A stretch of 64,000 nucleotides of DNA from Malaciobacter molluscorum LMG 25693 (GTDB taxonomy: Bacteria > Campylobacterota > Campylobacteria > Campylobacterales > Arcobacteraceae): contig NZ_CP032098.1 of the NCBI RefSeq assembly GCF_003544935.1, positions 186,001 through 250,000 of the forward strand. Reading direction: 5' to 3'. The notes beneath the pieces were generated by a model, which saw only the letters and a list, made by a program, of their open reading frames with translations, ran no database searches and had not been told where the DNA came from. Shown one piece after another: positions 11,950 to 21,081 of the stretch; positions within the stretch are counted from its first letter, which is position 1, and the number at the start of each line of letters is the position of its first letter. Position numbers and translations under genes: made by a program.

Positions 11950-13326
11950 TTAATATTTTATTGTAAATTCAGAACCTTCATGGATTTTACTTTTAACTTC
12001 AAGTTTAAAATTATGTAATGAAAGTATAGAATGAACAATAAAAAGACCTAGTCCAAGAGAGTTGTTCCATCCATTTTTTGATACACGATAAAATTTTTTA
12101 TTAATTTTACTTAGTTCTTTTTCTTCAATACCTATGCCTTTATCAATAATACTAATGTATGAGTTAGTAATCTTAACTTTTACATCATTTTCAGAGTATT
12201 TCAAAGCATTTTCAATCAAATTTGTAAGAACCATTTCCATTAGTGTTTCATCAATATCTAAAATAACATCTTCTCCTTCGATTGATACTTCATGATCTTT
12301 ATATTTATCTTTTAAATCAGATATTACTCTTTTACAAATAGTTATCATTGAACATTTATTAAAAGTTGTTTGCTGTTTTCCTTCTTCTAATTTTAGTGAT
12401 AATCTTAATTTATCAATTATTTGAGTCATTTTATTACCGTTTGATTGTATTTTATTTAAAAATTTCTCTTTCATAGTCTCTGGTAAATCAGGATCTGCTA
12501 ATAATGTTTCACTATATCCAGAAATAATTGCAATAGGATTTTTGAATTCGTGAGATATTGCAGAAATAATCTCATCTTTTTGTCTATTTGCAAGTTTTAG
12601 TTTTGCTGTTTGTTTTGCTTTTTGTTTCTCTTTTTTTGATAATTTTTGTGCAACTTTATTTAATAGTTTTGCAATTTTATCAAACTCTTGAGTATATGTA
12701 GAACTAATTTCATAATTTATTTTCTTGTCACTTAAATCAATAAGATACTTTAAAATAGAATCTGTTTCATTTTTTATTTTTATACTTACAAAATAAGTTA
12801 CAATAAATGCAAGAATTAAAAATATTGTAATAATTGCAATAACATGAAAAGATAATTTGATAAAGTTTTTTTGTATTTTGTCTGTATAATCTGCAAGTCT
12901 TATATAATATGTGTTATCCTGAAGTTTAACTTTTTTAGCTACATATAATAGTTCTTTATCTAGAGTTTTAGAATAACGAATAATTTTTCCAATTCCATCA
13001 TATTTAGCATGAATAATTTCATATCTATTTTTATGGTTGCCCATTTTTGTCTTATCTCTATCACTTTCTACAATTACTTTTCCATTTTCATTTATTATTG
13101 TAATTCTTAGATTTGTTCTTTTTTTAAACTCTTTAGCTACTTTTTGTATATCGTTTATGTTATGTAGAACTAAAGATAATGAATCTATATTTTGAGATAA
13201 GTTTTTTTCAATTTGATCCATGTATATATTTTTGGACCAAAAATAAGTTGTAAAACTTATACTTAAAAAAATTAAAACAAAGATAATTCCATAAATTCTA
13301 AGAAAAAGTTGATGTATTTTTAACAA
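11950..13326 (-). CDS. Sensor histidine kinase, PhoR/PhosS-like
   Basis: 458 residues. One membrane segment near the N-terminus (about 8-28), a periplasmic sensor region of about 130 residues, a second membrane segment (about 160-185), a linker, then the kinase core: H-box SAISHEFKNPIAII (His near residue 255), N-box NLIENALKYS, G1 DKGIGI and G2 GLGLGLF. All catalytic motifs are intact. It starts with TTG and overlaps the end of its response regulator by 7 bases. Gene order phoU-psiE-regulator-kinase and the Pho-box-like promoter upstream suggest that it senses phosphate state; that is inference from context. Confidence 0.88.
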   Translation of the reverse strand: MLKIHQLFLRIYGIIFVLIFLSISFTTYFWSKNIYMDQIEKNLSQNIDSLSLVLHNINDIQKVAKEFKKRTNLRITIINENGKVIVESDRDKTKMGNHKNRYEIIHAKYDGIGKIIRYSKTLDKELLYVAKKVKLQDNTYYIRLADYTDKIQKNFIKLSFHVIAIITIFLILAFIVTYFVSIKIKNETDSILKYLIDLSDKKINYEISSTYTQEFDKIAKLLNKVAQKLSKKEKQKAKQTAKLKLANRQKDEIISAISHEFKNPIAIISGYSETLLADPDLPETMKEKFLNKIQSNGNKMTQIIDKLRLSLKLEEGKQQTTFNKCSMITICKRVISDLKDKYKDHEVSIEGEDVILDIDETLMEMVLTNLIENALKYSENDVKVKITNSYISIIDKGIGIEEKELSKINKKFYRVSKNGWNNSLGLGLFIVHSILSLHNFKLEVKSKIHEGSEFTIKY

Positions 13327-13994
13327 AAGATATATCCTTCCCCTCTAATTGATTTAATGTACTGTTTTTTCGAATCTGGATCTATTTTTGCTTTTAATCT
13401 TTTGATTGCAACATTTACTGTTTTTAATTTTTTATCAAATGAGTCTTCCCATACAGAATTTAAAAGATGTTCTCTTGATAATAAAATATCTTTATTTTTA
13501 ATAAATTCTAAAAGTAAATCATGCTCAAGATGTGTTAATTCTATAGGTTCATCTTCAATATAAAATCGTTTATTATTTGCTTTGTAAATAATATCTCTAA
13601 CTTTTAATATTTCAATATCCTTAGAGGTTCTTTTTAATACAGCTTTTACTCTTGCAACTAATTCTTTTAAGTTAAAAGGTTTTGTTATGTAATCATCTGC
13701 ATGATTTTCAAATCCTTCTAAAATATCTTCATCTTTATCTTTTGCAGTTACATAAATGACTGGATTATTATATCCTTTAGATTTTAATTCATTAACAAAT
13801 GTAGCTCCGTCTACTCCTGGAAGATTTCTATCCATCAAAATTAAATCTACTTTTTCTTCATCTAATATTTGATTTAAAACAGGGTTTATATTTAAACATC
13901 CAATAGTCTCAAATCCAGCTTTTTGTAAAGTATATTCTAAAAGTTCTAATATATCTTCTTCATCTTCAACTATTAGTATTAATTTGTTTTTCAT
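13320..13994 (-). CDS. OmpR/PhoB-family response regulator
   Basis: 224 residues: receiver domain with acidic DEED (11-14), phospho-acceptor Asp55 in MDRNLPG and Lys in YITKPFN, then a winged-helix DNA-binding domain (LTHLEHDLLLEFI, VNVAIKRLKAKI, IRGEGYIF). The fold binds tandem direct repeats about 11 bases apart, which fits the TGTAAYC repeats found before phoU and pstS in this same block. The ATG follows GAGGAT and lies inside the 3' end of the psiE-like gene (29-base overlap), so expression is probably coupled. Likely partner of the adjacent kinase. Confidence 0.9.
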   Translation of the reverse strand: MKNKLILIVEDEEDILELLEYTLQKAGFETIGCLNINPVLNQILDEEKVDLILMDRNLPGVDGATFVNELKSKGYNNPVIYVTAKDKDEDILEGFENHADDYITKPFNLKELVARVKAVLKRTSKDIEILKVRDIIYKANNKRFYIEDEPIELTHLEHDLLLEFIKNKDILLSREHLLNSVWEDSFDKKLKTVNVAIKRLKAKIDPDSKKQYIKSIRGEGYIFC

Positions 13995-14385
13995 TTTTAT
14001 CCTCTTTTAAATCTTCTAGAAACTCTTTTTTACCTGGAGAGTATTTTATAGCAAGTATTCTAAATATAAAGAAAACCATAATTACAACTAATAAAAAAAG
14101 AATAGTAAAATAATCTTTTTGAGGTTTAGATGTATAAATTACAACATCTCTAATTAAAAATATTATAAAAATATCTATAACAAATCTTAGTCTTAATTTT
14201 TCTTTTTTTATAAAATCAGAAATCATTTTCATAACTTCTATTATTACAATAAATTCTAACATTAAAACTATTGTTTTTTGAAAATCTAAATTTGCAACTA
14301 AGATAATTATAAATATAACTAATGCTGCTAAAAACTCATAATTGTTTTCAAAATAATTTTTAATCTTTTTTATAGCTCTTTTCAT
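13966..14385 (-). CDS. PsiE-like (phosphate-starvation-inducible) membrane protein
   Basis: 139 residues with about four hydrophobic segments (about 18-31, 37-58, 67-85, 92-112) and a charged C-terminal tail. The spacing, and LEFIVIIEVMKMISDFIK followed by RFVIDIFIIFLIRDVVIY, resemble the PsiE family, whose function is unknown but which is induced by phosphate starvation in E. coli. It lies 3 bases after phoU and its 3' end overlaps the response regulator start, so it is in the same transcript as phosphate regulators. The family call rests on pattern plus context. Confidence 0.7.
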   Translation of the reverse strand: MKRAIKKIKNYFENNYEFLAALVIFIIILVANLDFQKTIVLMLEFIVIIEVMKMISDFIKKEKLRLRFVIDIFIIFLIRDVVIYTSKPQKDYFTILFLLVVIMVFFIFRILAIKYSPGKKEFLEDLKEDKNEKQINTNS

Positions 14386-14388
14386 AAT

Positions 14389-15054
14389 TTATTGTTCTAA
14401 TTCTCCCCCAATATGAGCAAATATTATTAAATTTGCGATGCTTGAAGCTCTATCTGCACATTTTTCTAATCTTCTTAAACTACTTAATAAATTAAAATAA
14501 TCTTTTGAAAGTTCATAGTTATTAGTTATTAGTTTCAAAATATTTTTTTCTACCATAGCGTATAAATCGTCAGTTTTACTCTCTTCAACTAATACTTTAT
14601 TAAATGATTCTTCAATTATCTTTTCATTGTGTTCATCAAGCATTGAAAGAGTTATTTCTAATGCATTTGCAGCAGCTTTTTGCAAAGGAATTGCATATTC
14701 TAAAATAGCTGTTTCATCTAATTCTTCTGAAAAAGACTTTCTAAAAGTTTTTATAAATGTTTTGGAATTAGAACCTGCTCTAACTAATTCATTTGTTATT
14801 TTTAAGTAAGAAACCATTTCTCTTAAATCTTTTGCTTCTGGAGAATATAATGCTAGAGTAGTTACAATCATATTATCAATTTCATTTGATCTTGAAACTA
14901 ATTTTTTTAATGACAAATCAATATCATTAAATAGTGAAATATCATGATCTTTTAAAGCTTTTAATGAGATTTTATTAGCCTTTAAAACAAATTGTCCTAT
15001 TTGTTTGATTTCATTTCTAATAATCTCAACTTTATCTTCATACGTTTTTAACAT
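14389..15054 (-). CDS. phoU: PhoU-type phosphate signalling protein
   Basis: 221 residues, all-helical, with two PhoU repeats (about 5-100 and 115-210). The repeat features are RSNEIDNMIVTTLALYSPEAKDLREMVSYLKITNELVRAGS in the first half and the matching LLSSLRRLEKCADRASSIANLI near the end. PhoU links phosphate transport to PhoR/PhoB signalling. It is the first gene of the phoU-psiE-regulator-kinase unit and has a 227-base leader containing a Pho-box-like promoter. The usual pstSCAB neighbours are missing, apart from a PstS-like gene two genes upstream. Confidence 0.88.
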   Translation of the reverse strand: MLKTYEDKVEIIRNEIKQIGQFVLKANKISLKALKDHDISLFNDIDLSLKKLVSRSNEIDNMIVTTLALYSPEAKDLREMVSYLKITNELVRAGSNSKTFIKTFRKSFSEELDETAILEYAIPLQKAAANALEITLSMLDEHNEKIIEESFNKVLVEESKTDDLYAMVEKNILKLITNNYELSKDYFNLLSSLRRLEKCADRASSIANLIIFAHIGGELEQ

Positions 15055-15211
15055 TATTTAAATCTCCTGCAATATAAACTTTTGTTTTTCTATTAATTGA
15101 GTTTAATGTAAAAGTTGTTTCATTTATTAATTTTAATACCAACAGTTACAGTAAGTGTTATGCAATAAATACTTTAAGAAATTCCTGATAGTATTTTAAA
15201 TAAAAGCAATT

Positions 15212-15239
15212 AAAGTATTTGTTTTTACACAAATACTTT
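15212..15239 (-). terminator. Hairpin after the EAL-GGDEF gene
   Basis: AAAGTATTTGT and ACAAATACTTT form a perfect 11-bp stem with a 6-base loop, 43 bases after the stop of the EAL-GGDEF gene on the minus strand. The following tract is AATTGCTTTTATTT, so it is a moderate terminator at best. It also lies downstream of the predicted phoU promoter and so could attenuate phoU. Confidence 0.5.
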
Positions 15240-15255
15240 ATTAAATTTTTATAAT

Positions 15256-15286
15256 TTTATAAAATAATGGTTACAAGAAGGTTACA
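15256..15286 (-). promoter_or_regulatory. Pho-box-like promoter of phoU operon
   Basis: On the minus strand: TGTAACC (15280-15286), 4 bases, TGTAACC (15269-15275), 7 bases, TATAAA (15256-15261) as -10. Seven-base repeats with 11-base period and no -35 element are the hallmark of PhoB-family activation. The same layout occurs before the PstS-like gene. The upstream repeat overlaps the stop codon of the EAL-GGDEF gene. Confidence 0.65.
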
Positions 15287-17033
15287 GTAAAATTGATATA
15301 CCTAAAGGATTTTTCATCTGTTTAGAAGCTTTTTTGATTTTACCTAATATAGTATCAAGATTTTTAGAATTAGAATTCTGATTTATTTCAATAATAGCGG
15401 AAGAGACACTAAGTAAATCAAATTCTCTTATTTCACCAAATCTATCTTTTGTTTTTATATAACCATTTTCAATATCTTCATCATTATATAAGCTACTTAC
15501 ACTATTTTTGAAAAGTATTTGTATTTCATTTATTTGTTCATATACTTCTTTATAATCTAAATTTCTAAATCCTACAAAAAAGTCATCTCCTCCAATATGT
15601 GCAATAAGTGAACTTTTATTCAACTCTTTTTGTAATAATTCTGAAAAAATGAGAATAGCTCTATCACCTTGTCTAAATCCATAATAATCATTAAAAGGTT
15701 TAAAGTCATTAAAGTCAAAATAAACAATATGTGTTTTTTGATTTTCTTTAAAACTGTCTTGAATAAATTTATCTATTTGATTATTACCTGGAAGTTTTGT
15801 TAATGGATTCTGATTTTGTGCAATTTCTATATTTCTTTTATAGGATAAAGATAAAAGATTATTTACATTAATAAATCCCAAATAACAATTATCTTTTGTT
15901 ACAAATATACCTTTTGATTCATTCCCTCTTAAGTTAAACATTTCTAATGTTTTATCAATGCCCCAAGAAACTTCAATTGATAAAGATGATCTTATATATG
16001 TGCTTAATTTTGATCTAAAAGATTTATTTTGTGCCAATGACATACCATATTGAGAATATGATAATTTTTTTATATCAACTTCATAAATTACTCCAACTAA
16101 GGCACTATTCTCATCTGTAATAGGAACAAAAGTATTTGTAGGAAACTCTTTGAAATATAAAAAGAGATCATGCAGTGTAGAGTTTATATTTAACGGTTCT
16201 ATATATTGTATATAAGTTTTATCAATTAAATTATTATTGCTTTTTCTTTTATCATTTTTAAATAGATTTGGAACATTTTCATATGAATCTTTTATCTCTG
16301 CTATATTAAGAGTTGGTCTCGCAATTAAAAAACCTTGTATAAAATCGATATCAATATCTTTGCAAGTATAATATTCACCAATATCTTCTATTCCTTCTGC
16401 AATTACTTTTATCCCCATCACATGAGCCATATCTACAATTGAAGAACAAAACAGTTTTTTTCTTGAGTCCTTATTTATATTTCGTATAAAAAATCTATCA
16501 AGTTTTATAAAATGTGCTTCACTTAAATATAATAATTCTAAGCCAGAAATTCCAGTACCAAAATCATCAATTGCAATGTGAAATCCCTCATTCTTATAAT
16601 TATTTAATATCTTATTTATCATCAATTTATTTTGCATTGTTCCATTTTCTGTTATTTCAAAACAAATTGATTCTTCTTTTATATTTAACTCTTTTAAAAT
16701 TAAAGAAGTGTTTCCTTCTTTAAAATCTGGCATATAAAGAAGTCTATTATCTAAATTATAAAATAATTTTAAATTATAAATTTTTATATGATTGAATTTT
16801 TTGAATGCTTTTTTTCTTAAAATTAAATCAACTTTATATAAAAGTTCTTTATCAAATAAATTATCAAATAAATCTGGAATAGTTTTAAATCCTAAATTTT
16901 GGTATCCTCTAATTAAAGCTTCTACTGCATAGATTTTACCAGTTCTTGTATTTACAATTGGTTGAAATGCATAGTCTAATTTATCTATTAATAACAATAA
17001 TTCTTTTTCTTTATCTAATTTGGCAATTGACAT
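15282..17033 (-). CDS. EAL-CBS-GGDEF protein (probable c-di-GMP phosphodiesterase)
   Basis: 583 residues, cytoplasmic, no membrane segment. Order: EAL domain (about 15-250), a pair of CBS-like modules (about 275-400), GGDEF domain (about 415-580). The EAL domain keeps key residues: EAL at 38-40, FEITENG, IDDFGTG, EGIED and QGFLIARP. The GGDEF signature reads GGDDF, so its cyclase activity is doubtful; the domain may bind GTP and regulate the EAL part. Prediction: net c-di-GMP breakdown, controlled by a ligand at the CBS modules. It lies between the PstS-like gene and phoU, suggesting a link between phosphate state and c-di-GMP, which is inference. Confidence 0.88.
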   Translation of the reverse strand: MSIAKLDKEKELLLLIDKLDYAFQPIVNTRTGKIYAVEALIRGYQNLGFKTIPDLFDNLFDKELLYKVDLILRKKAFKKFNHIKIYNLKLFYNLDNRLLYMPDFKEGNTSLILKELNIKEESICFEITENGTMQNKLMINKILNNYKNEGFHIAIDDFGTGISGLELLYLSEAHFIKLDRFFIRNINKDSRKKLFCSSIVDMAHVMGIKVIAEGIEDIGEYYTCKDIDIDFIQGFLIARPTLNIAEIKDSYENVPNLFKNDKRKSNNNLIDKTYIQYIEPLNINSTLHDLFLYFKEFPTNTFVPITDENSALVGVIYEVDIKKLSYSQYGMSLAQNKSFRSKLSTYIRSSLSIEVSWGIDKTLEMFNLRGNESKGIFVTKDNCYLGFINVNNLLSLSYKRNIEIAQNQNPLTKLPGNNQIDKFIQDSFKENQKTHIVYFDFNDFKPFNDYYGFRQGDRAILIFSELLQKELNKSSLIAHIGGDDFFVGFRNLDYKEVYEQINEIQILFKNSVSSLYNDEDIENGYIKTKDRFGEIREFDLLSVSSAIIEINQNSNSKNLDTILGKIKKASKQMKNPLGISILL

Positions 17034-17131
17034 TTATAGCCTTTGTAGTTATATATATAGATCTTTGATTATTTGTTCGCGTTAATAAAAAAAGACCTGT
17101 ATATATAGCCAAAAAAGAGGCTATTCTCTTT

Positions 17132-18181
17132 TTACTTTAATATATCAATGGAGACTTTTACTCTTTTTTTTACAGATACTTTTACGGATTCTCTTTTATT
17201 TTTTGGTAAAGTAATTAATCCTATTTTATTAAGAATACCTTTTCCTCCAGTCATCTTATCACTCATAAATAGTTCAATATATTTTTTCATTGCTGGAACA
17301 TCTTTTTCATGAGAGTTTTTAATATAAAAATATAGTGATCTTGATATAGGATATTCCCCAGATGATATTGTTTTAGAAGTCGGCATAATACCATCTATTT
17401 TTGTACCAATTAATTTGTCTTTATTTTTAGCTAAAAATGAATATCCAAAAATACCAAATGCATTTTTCATTTTTATTAGTTTTTCTACTATGATATTATC
17501 ATCCTCTCCTGATGATATATAAACTCCATCTTGTCTAATTTTATGGTATTCTTTATATGCTTTATATCTATTTTTATCTTTGTTATATAAAGATATATAT
17601 GAGTTCATATTTTTAAAAGTTGCTTTTAATATAATATCTTCGAAAGTATCTCTCGTTCCAGATGATTTAGGCGGTCCATATATAAGTATCTCTCTATTTG
17701 GAAGTGATGGATGTACTTGTGACCATCTTTTATAGGGATTTTTAATTAATTTATCATTTTTATTAGGAACTTCAGCTGCAATAGCTAGGGCTAATTGTTT
17801 TGTTGTAATTGAGAATGGTTTATTTTCATTAGATTGTGCAAATATGATACCATCAAATCCTATTATTGCTTCTGTTATATTTGTAATACCATTTTTTTCA
17901 CATATTCTAAATTCTTCTTTTTTCATTCTTCTTGAAGCATTTATAATATCTGGTGTATTTAAATTATTCCCTTTACAAAATAGTTTATACCCTTCTCCTG
18001 AACCAGTTGAAATTATTATGGGAATTGGATAGTTTGTTGTTTCATCTAATTTTTTCGCAACAGCAGAAGCAAATGGATAAACTGTTGATGAGCCTACTAT
18101 TTTTATTTGATCTCTAGCATTAAGATTAATTGTTATTAATGCACTAGATAATAAAGTAAAAGAGGCTTTTTTAATCGTCAT
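17132..18181 (-). CDS. PstS-like phosphate-binding periplasmic protein
   Basis: 349 residues. Signal peptide MTIKKASFTLLSSALITINLNA, then DQIKIVGSSTVYPFASAVA, STGSGEGYKLFCKG, NASRRMKKEEF and GPPKSSGTRDTFE, all matching the PstS/SphX group (PBP-like-2). I place the start at ATG 18181, which follows GGGAAAG; an in-frame TTG five codons earlier gives a worse N-terminus. Promoter: Pho-box-like repeats with a -10 (18217-18247). No pstC, pstA or pstB follows, so it either serves a transporter encoded elsewhere or acts as a sensor. It is the first gene in the phosphate block. Confidence 0.88.
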   Translation of the reverse strand: MTIKKASFTLLSSALITINLNARDQIKIVGSSTVYPFASAVAKKLDETTNYPIPIIISTGSGEGYKLFCKGNNLNTPDIINASRRMKKEEFRICEKNGITNITEAIIGFDGIIFAQSNENKPFSITTKQLALAIAAEVPNKNDKLIKNPYKRWSQVHPSLPNREILIYGPPKSSGTRDTFEDIILKATFKNMNSYISLYNKDKNRYKAYKEYHKIRQDGVYISSGEDDNIIVEKLIKMKNAFGIFGYSFLAKNKDKLIGTKIDGIMPTSKTISSGEYPISRSLYFYIKNSHEKDVPAMKKYIELFMSDKMTGGKGILNKIGLITLPKNKRESVKVSVKKRVKVSIDILK

Positions 18182-18216
18182 ATTTATCTTTCCCAATAAA
18201 ACTTTTATAAAGAAAT

Positions 18217-18247
18217 TGTATAACGTGTTGATTACATTTTGATTACT
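18217..18247 (-). promoter_or_regulatory. Pho-box-like promoter of the PstS-like gene
   Basis: On the minus strand: AGTAATC (18241-18247), 4 bases, TGTAATC (18230-18236), 7 bases, TATACA (18217-18222). It has the same 7-4-7-7 geometry as the phoU promoter. It sits about 36 bases before the chosen start. A 15-base unit (TTATACAATTTCTTT on the minus strand) occurs on both sides of it, at 18209-18223 and 18254-18268. Confidence 0.68.
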
Positions 18248-18302
18248 ATTTTAAAAGAAATTGTATAAAGAATAATATTTAAGTGTAGAGAAATAAGGAC
18301 GA

Positions 18303-19370
18303 TTAAATGTCGCTTATTTCTATAAGTTTTGCTTGATAATCAGCAATTAATGGATCAATAATTTCATCAAATAATCCATCATTCATTATGTATTCAAGTC
18401 TATAAAGTGTAAGGTTAATTCTATGGTCTGAGATTCTATTTTGTGGATAATTATATGTTCTGATTCTTCCACTTCTATCTCCAGTACCTACTTGGGCTTT
18501 TCTTTCTGCACCTTCTTGAGCCATTTGTTCTTGCATCTGCAAATCATAAAGTCTTGCTTTAAGAACTTTCATGGCTTTTTCTTTATTTTTATGTTGTGAT
18601 TTTTGGTCTTGGTTAGTTACTACAATTCCACTTGGAATATGAGTAATTCTAACTGCACTATCTGTAGTATTTACAGATTGTCCTCCACAACCACTTGATC
18701 TCATAACATCAATTTTTAAATCGTTAGGATTGATATCTACTTCAATATCATCAACTTCTGGCATTACTGCTACAGTTATTGCTGAAGTATGTACTCTTCC
18801 TTGTGACTCAGTTGCCGGTACTCTTTGAACTCTATGTGTACCACCTTCAAATTTTAATTTACTGTAAGCGTGGTCACCTTTTACAAGTAATACAAGTTCT
18901 TTGTATCCTCCAGCTTCACTCTCACTTGAGTTCATAATTTCAACTTTCCAGCCATTGTTTTCTGCATATCTTAAGTAACCTCTAAAAAGGTCACCAACAA
19001 AAATTGCAGCTTCATCCCCACCTGTCCCTGCTCTAAGTTCTAAATAGATGTTTTTATCATCATTTGGATCTTTAGGAATCATAAGAACTTTTATTTCTTC
19101 TTCAAGTTGTGGTTTTCTTGTTTCAAGATCTTTTAATTCTTCTTTTGCAAGCTCACCTAATTCAGGATCTTCTAAAAGAATTTTATTTTCTTCAATATCT
19201 TGAACAATTTGAATGTATTCTTTTGCTTTATTAACAATTGGTTCTATTGATGATTGCTCTTTTGATAGTTCTGTCATTTTTTTTATGTCAGATGTTATAT
19301 CTGGTGAGATTAACAGCTTGTTAATCTCTTCATATCTATCAATAAAAGGTTGTAGTTTATCTTCTAACAT
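18303..19370 (-). CDS. prfA: Peptide chain release factor 1
   Basis: Recognises UAA and UAG in the ribosomal A site. 355 residues. It carries the PAT-type anticodon-like motif in [15 protein letters not shown] (RF2 would have SPF) and the catalytic GGQ in [18 protein letters not shown]. The GTGGDEAA segment is also typical. It lies 30 bases downstream of rpsT on the same strand and is probably co-transcribed. Confidence 0.97.
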   Translation of the reverse strand: MLEDKLQPFIDRYEEINKLLISPDITSDIKKMTELSKEQSSIEPIVNKAKEYIQIVQDIEENKILLEDPELGELAKEELKDLETRKPQLEEEIKVLMIPKDPNDDKNIYLELRAGTGGDEAAIFVGDLFRGYLRYAENNGWKVEIMNSSESEAGGYKELVLLVKGDHAYSKLKFEGGTHRVQRVPATESQGRVHTSAITVAVMPEVDDIEVDINPNDLKIDVMRSSGCGGQSVNTTDSAVRITHIPSGIVVTNQDQKSQHKNKEKAMKVLKARLYDLQMQEQMAQEGAERKAQVGTGDRSGRIRTYNYPQNRISDHRINLTLYRLEYIMNDGLFDEIIDPLIADYQAKLIEISDI

Positions 19371-19400
19371 TATTTTTTATTTACGTTATTTATATAAAAA

Positions 19401-19661
19401 TTATAATGCATTAACTTTTGTTTGTAATCTACTAACTTTTCTAGCAGCATTACCTTTCTTTAATACACCTTTACTTACGCAGTGGTGAATATATTTATTC
19501 GCAGATTTTACTGCTTCAGAAGCTTTTTCTTTATCATTCGCTTCAACTGCAGATAATACATCTTTTGTTAAGTTTTTAATTCTTGTTTTATAGAATCTGT
19601 TTCTTTCAGTTCTAATTTTTGCTTGTCTAGCTCTTTTTTCAGCAGATTTATGATTTGCCAT
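19401..19661 (-). CDS. rpsT: 30S ribosomal protein S20
   Basis: 86 residues, very basic: [20 protein letters not shown] at the start, and [21 protein letters not shown] near the C-terminus, both signatures of S20. It is divergent from glmM, with an 85-base shared promoter region, and is followed by prfA, a common order in Campylobacterota. Confidence 0.97.
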   Translation of the reverse strand: MANHKSAEKRARQAKIRTERNRFYKTRIKNLTKDVLSAVEANDKEKASEAVKSANKYIHHCVSKGVLKKGNAARKVSRLQTKVNAL

Positions 19662-19746
19662 TTTATTTTAACCTCTTTGTAAAAAATTTAAGGGTAGAAT
19701 AATACCTAAAATAACTTTAAATTAAGTTTAAATTTAGGAAGCTTTA

Positions 19747-21081
19747 ATGAAACTATTTGGAACTGATGGTGTTAGAGGAAAAGCAGGTGAATTTTTAGAT
19801 TCTATAACTACAATGAAACTTGCTATGGCTGCTGGAATCTATTTTAGAAAACATTCAACAACAAATAAAATATTAGTTGGAAAAGATACAAGAAGAAGTG
19901 GATATATGATTGAAAACGCTTTAGTATCAGGGCTTACAGCTATTGGATATGATGTTATACAAATTGGGCCAATGCCTACTCCTGCAATTGCATATTTGAC
20001 AGAAAGTATGAGGTGTGATGCTGGTATTATGATAAGTGCATCACATAATCCTTATGATGACAATGGAATAAAGTTCTTTGATAATCATGGTAATAAATTA
20101 AATTCTAAATGTGAAAAAGAGATAGAAAAAATATTTGCAGATAGAGAATATATAATTTCTCAACAAAAAATTGGGAAAGAAATTGGTTCTTCAAAAAGAA
20201 TCGATGATGTAATTGGAAGATATATTGTATCAATAAAAAGTTCCTTTCCTAAAGACTTAACACTTCATGGTCAAAGAATCGTACTTGATTGTGCAAATGG
20301 AGCAGCTTATAAAGTTGGACCAACTATTTTAGAAGAGTTAGGGGCAGAAGTAATAACAATAAATAATAAACCTAATGGATATAATATTAATGATGATTGT
20401 GGAGCATTACATCCTAAAAATGTAGGTAAAATGGTACTTGAAACTAGAGCAGATTTAGGTATTGCACTTGATGGGGATGCTGATAGACTTGTAATTATTG
20501 ATGAAACAGGTTCTGTTGTATCTGGTGATAAATTATTAGGTGCGTTGTGTAATTATTTAAAAGATGAAAGTCACTTAGTAGGTAATGCATGTGTTGCAAC
20601 TGTTATGAGTAATCAAGCATTAGAGGATTATTTAAAATCTAAAAACCTAGAATTAATTAGAACTGATGTTGGTGATAAAAATGTTTTAGAAGGTATGAAA
20701 AAACATAATGTAAATTTTGGTGGAGAACAAAGTGGGCATATTATTTTTTCAGATGTTGCAAAAACAGGTGATGGATTAGCTTCAGCACTCCAAGTATTAG
20801 CATTAATTGTAAAAAGTGGCAAAAAAGCAAGTGAGATTTTAAATCCTTTTGAACTTTACCCTCAAGTATTAGAAAATATTGTAGTAAGTCAAAAAAAACC
20901 TTTAGATGAAATTGATGGATTAAAAAAACTTCAAGATGAGATAAAAAAATTAGGAATGAGAGATTTAGTTAGATATTCAGGAACTGAAAAAAAACTAAGA
21001 GTATTACTTGAAGGTAAAGATAAAAAACAAGTAGAAGAGTATATGAATAAACTAGTAGAGTTTTTTAAAAATAAACTATGA
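19747..21081 (+). CDS. glmM: Phosphoglucosamine mutase
   Basis: Interconverts glucosamine-6-phosphate and glucosamine-1-phosphate on the way to UDP-GlcNAc. 444 residues. Start [14 protein letters not shown]; active-site serine in [16 protein letters not shown] (about 94-109); metal-binding DGDADR (about 240-245); GGEQSGHII; and the phosphate-binding [10 protein letters not shown] at the end. All essential motifs are intact. Its stop overlaps the lspA start (ATGA), so the two are translationally coupled. Confidence 0.97.
   Translation: MKLFGTDGVRGKAGEFLDSITTMKLAMAAGIYFRKHSTTNKILVGKDTRRSGYMIENALVSGLTAIGYDVIQIGPMPTPAIAYLTESMRCDAGIMISASHNPYDDNGIKFFDNHGNKLNSKCEKEIEKIFADREYIISQQKIGKEIGSSKRIDDVIGRYIVSIKSSFPKDLTLHGQRIVLDCANGAAYKVGPTILEELGAEVITINNKPNGYNINDDCGALHPKNVGKMVLETRADLGIALDGDADRLVIIDETGSVVSGDKLLGALCNYLKDESHLVGNACVATVMSNQALEDYLKSKNLELIRTDVGDKNVLEGMKKHNVNFGGEQSGHIIFSDVAKTGDGLASALQVLALIVKSGKKASEILNPFELYPQVLENIVVSQKKPLDEIDGLKKLQDEIKKLGMRDLVRYSGTEKKLRVLLEGKDKKQVEEYMNKLVEFFKNKL

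Noticed and set aside
17105-17124. Small hairpin ATAGCC/GGCTAT between the PstS-like and EAL genes as terminator
   Set aside because: Six-base stem with a T-rich loop, and the T-run follows only after an intervening segment; not convincing.
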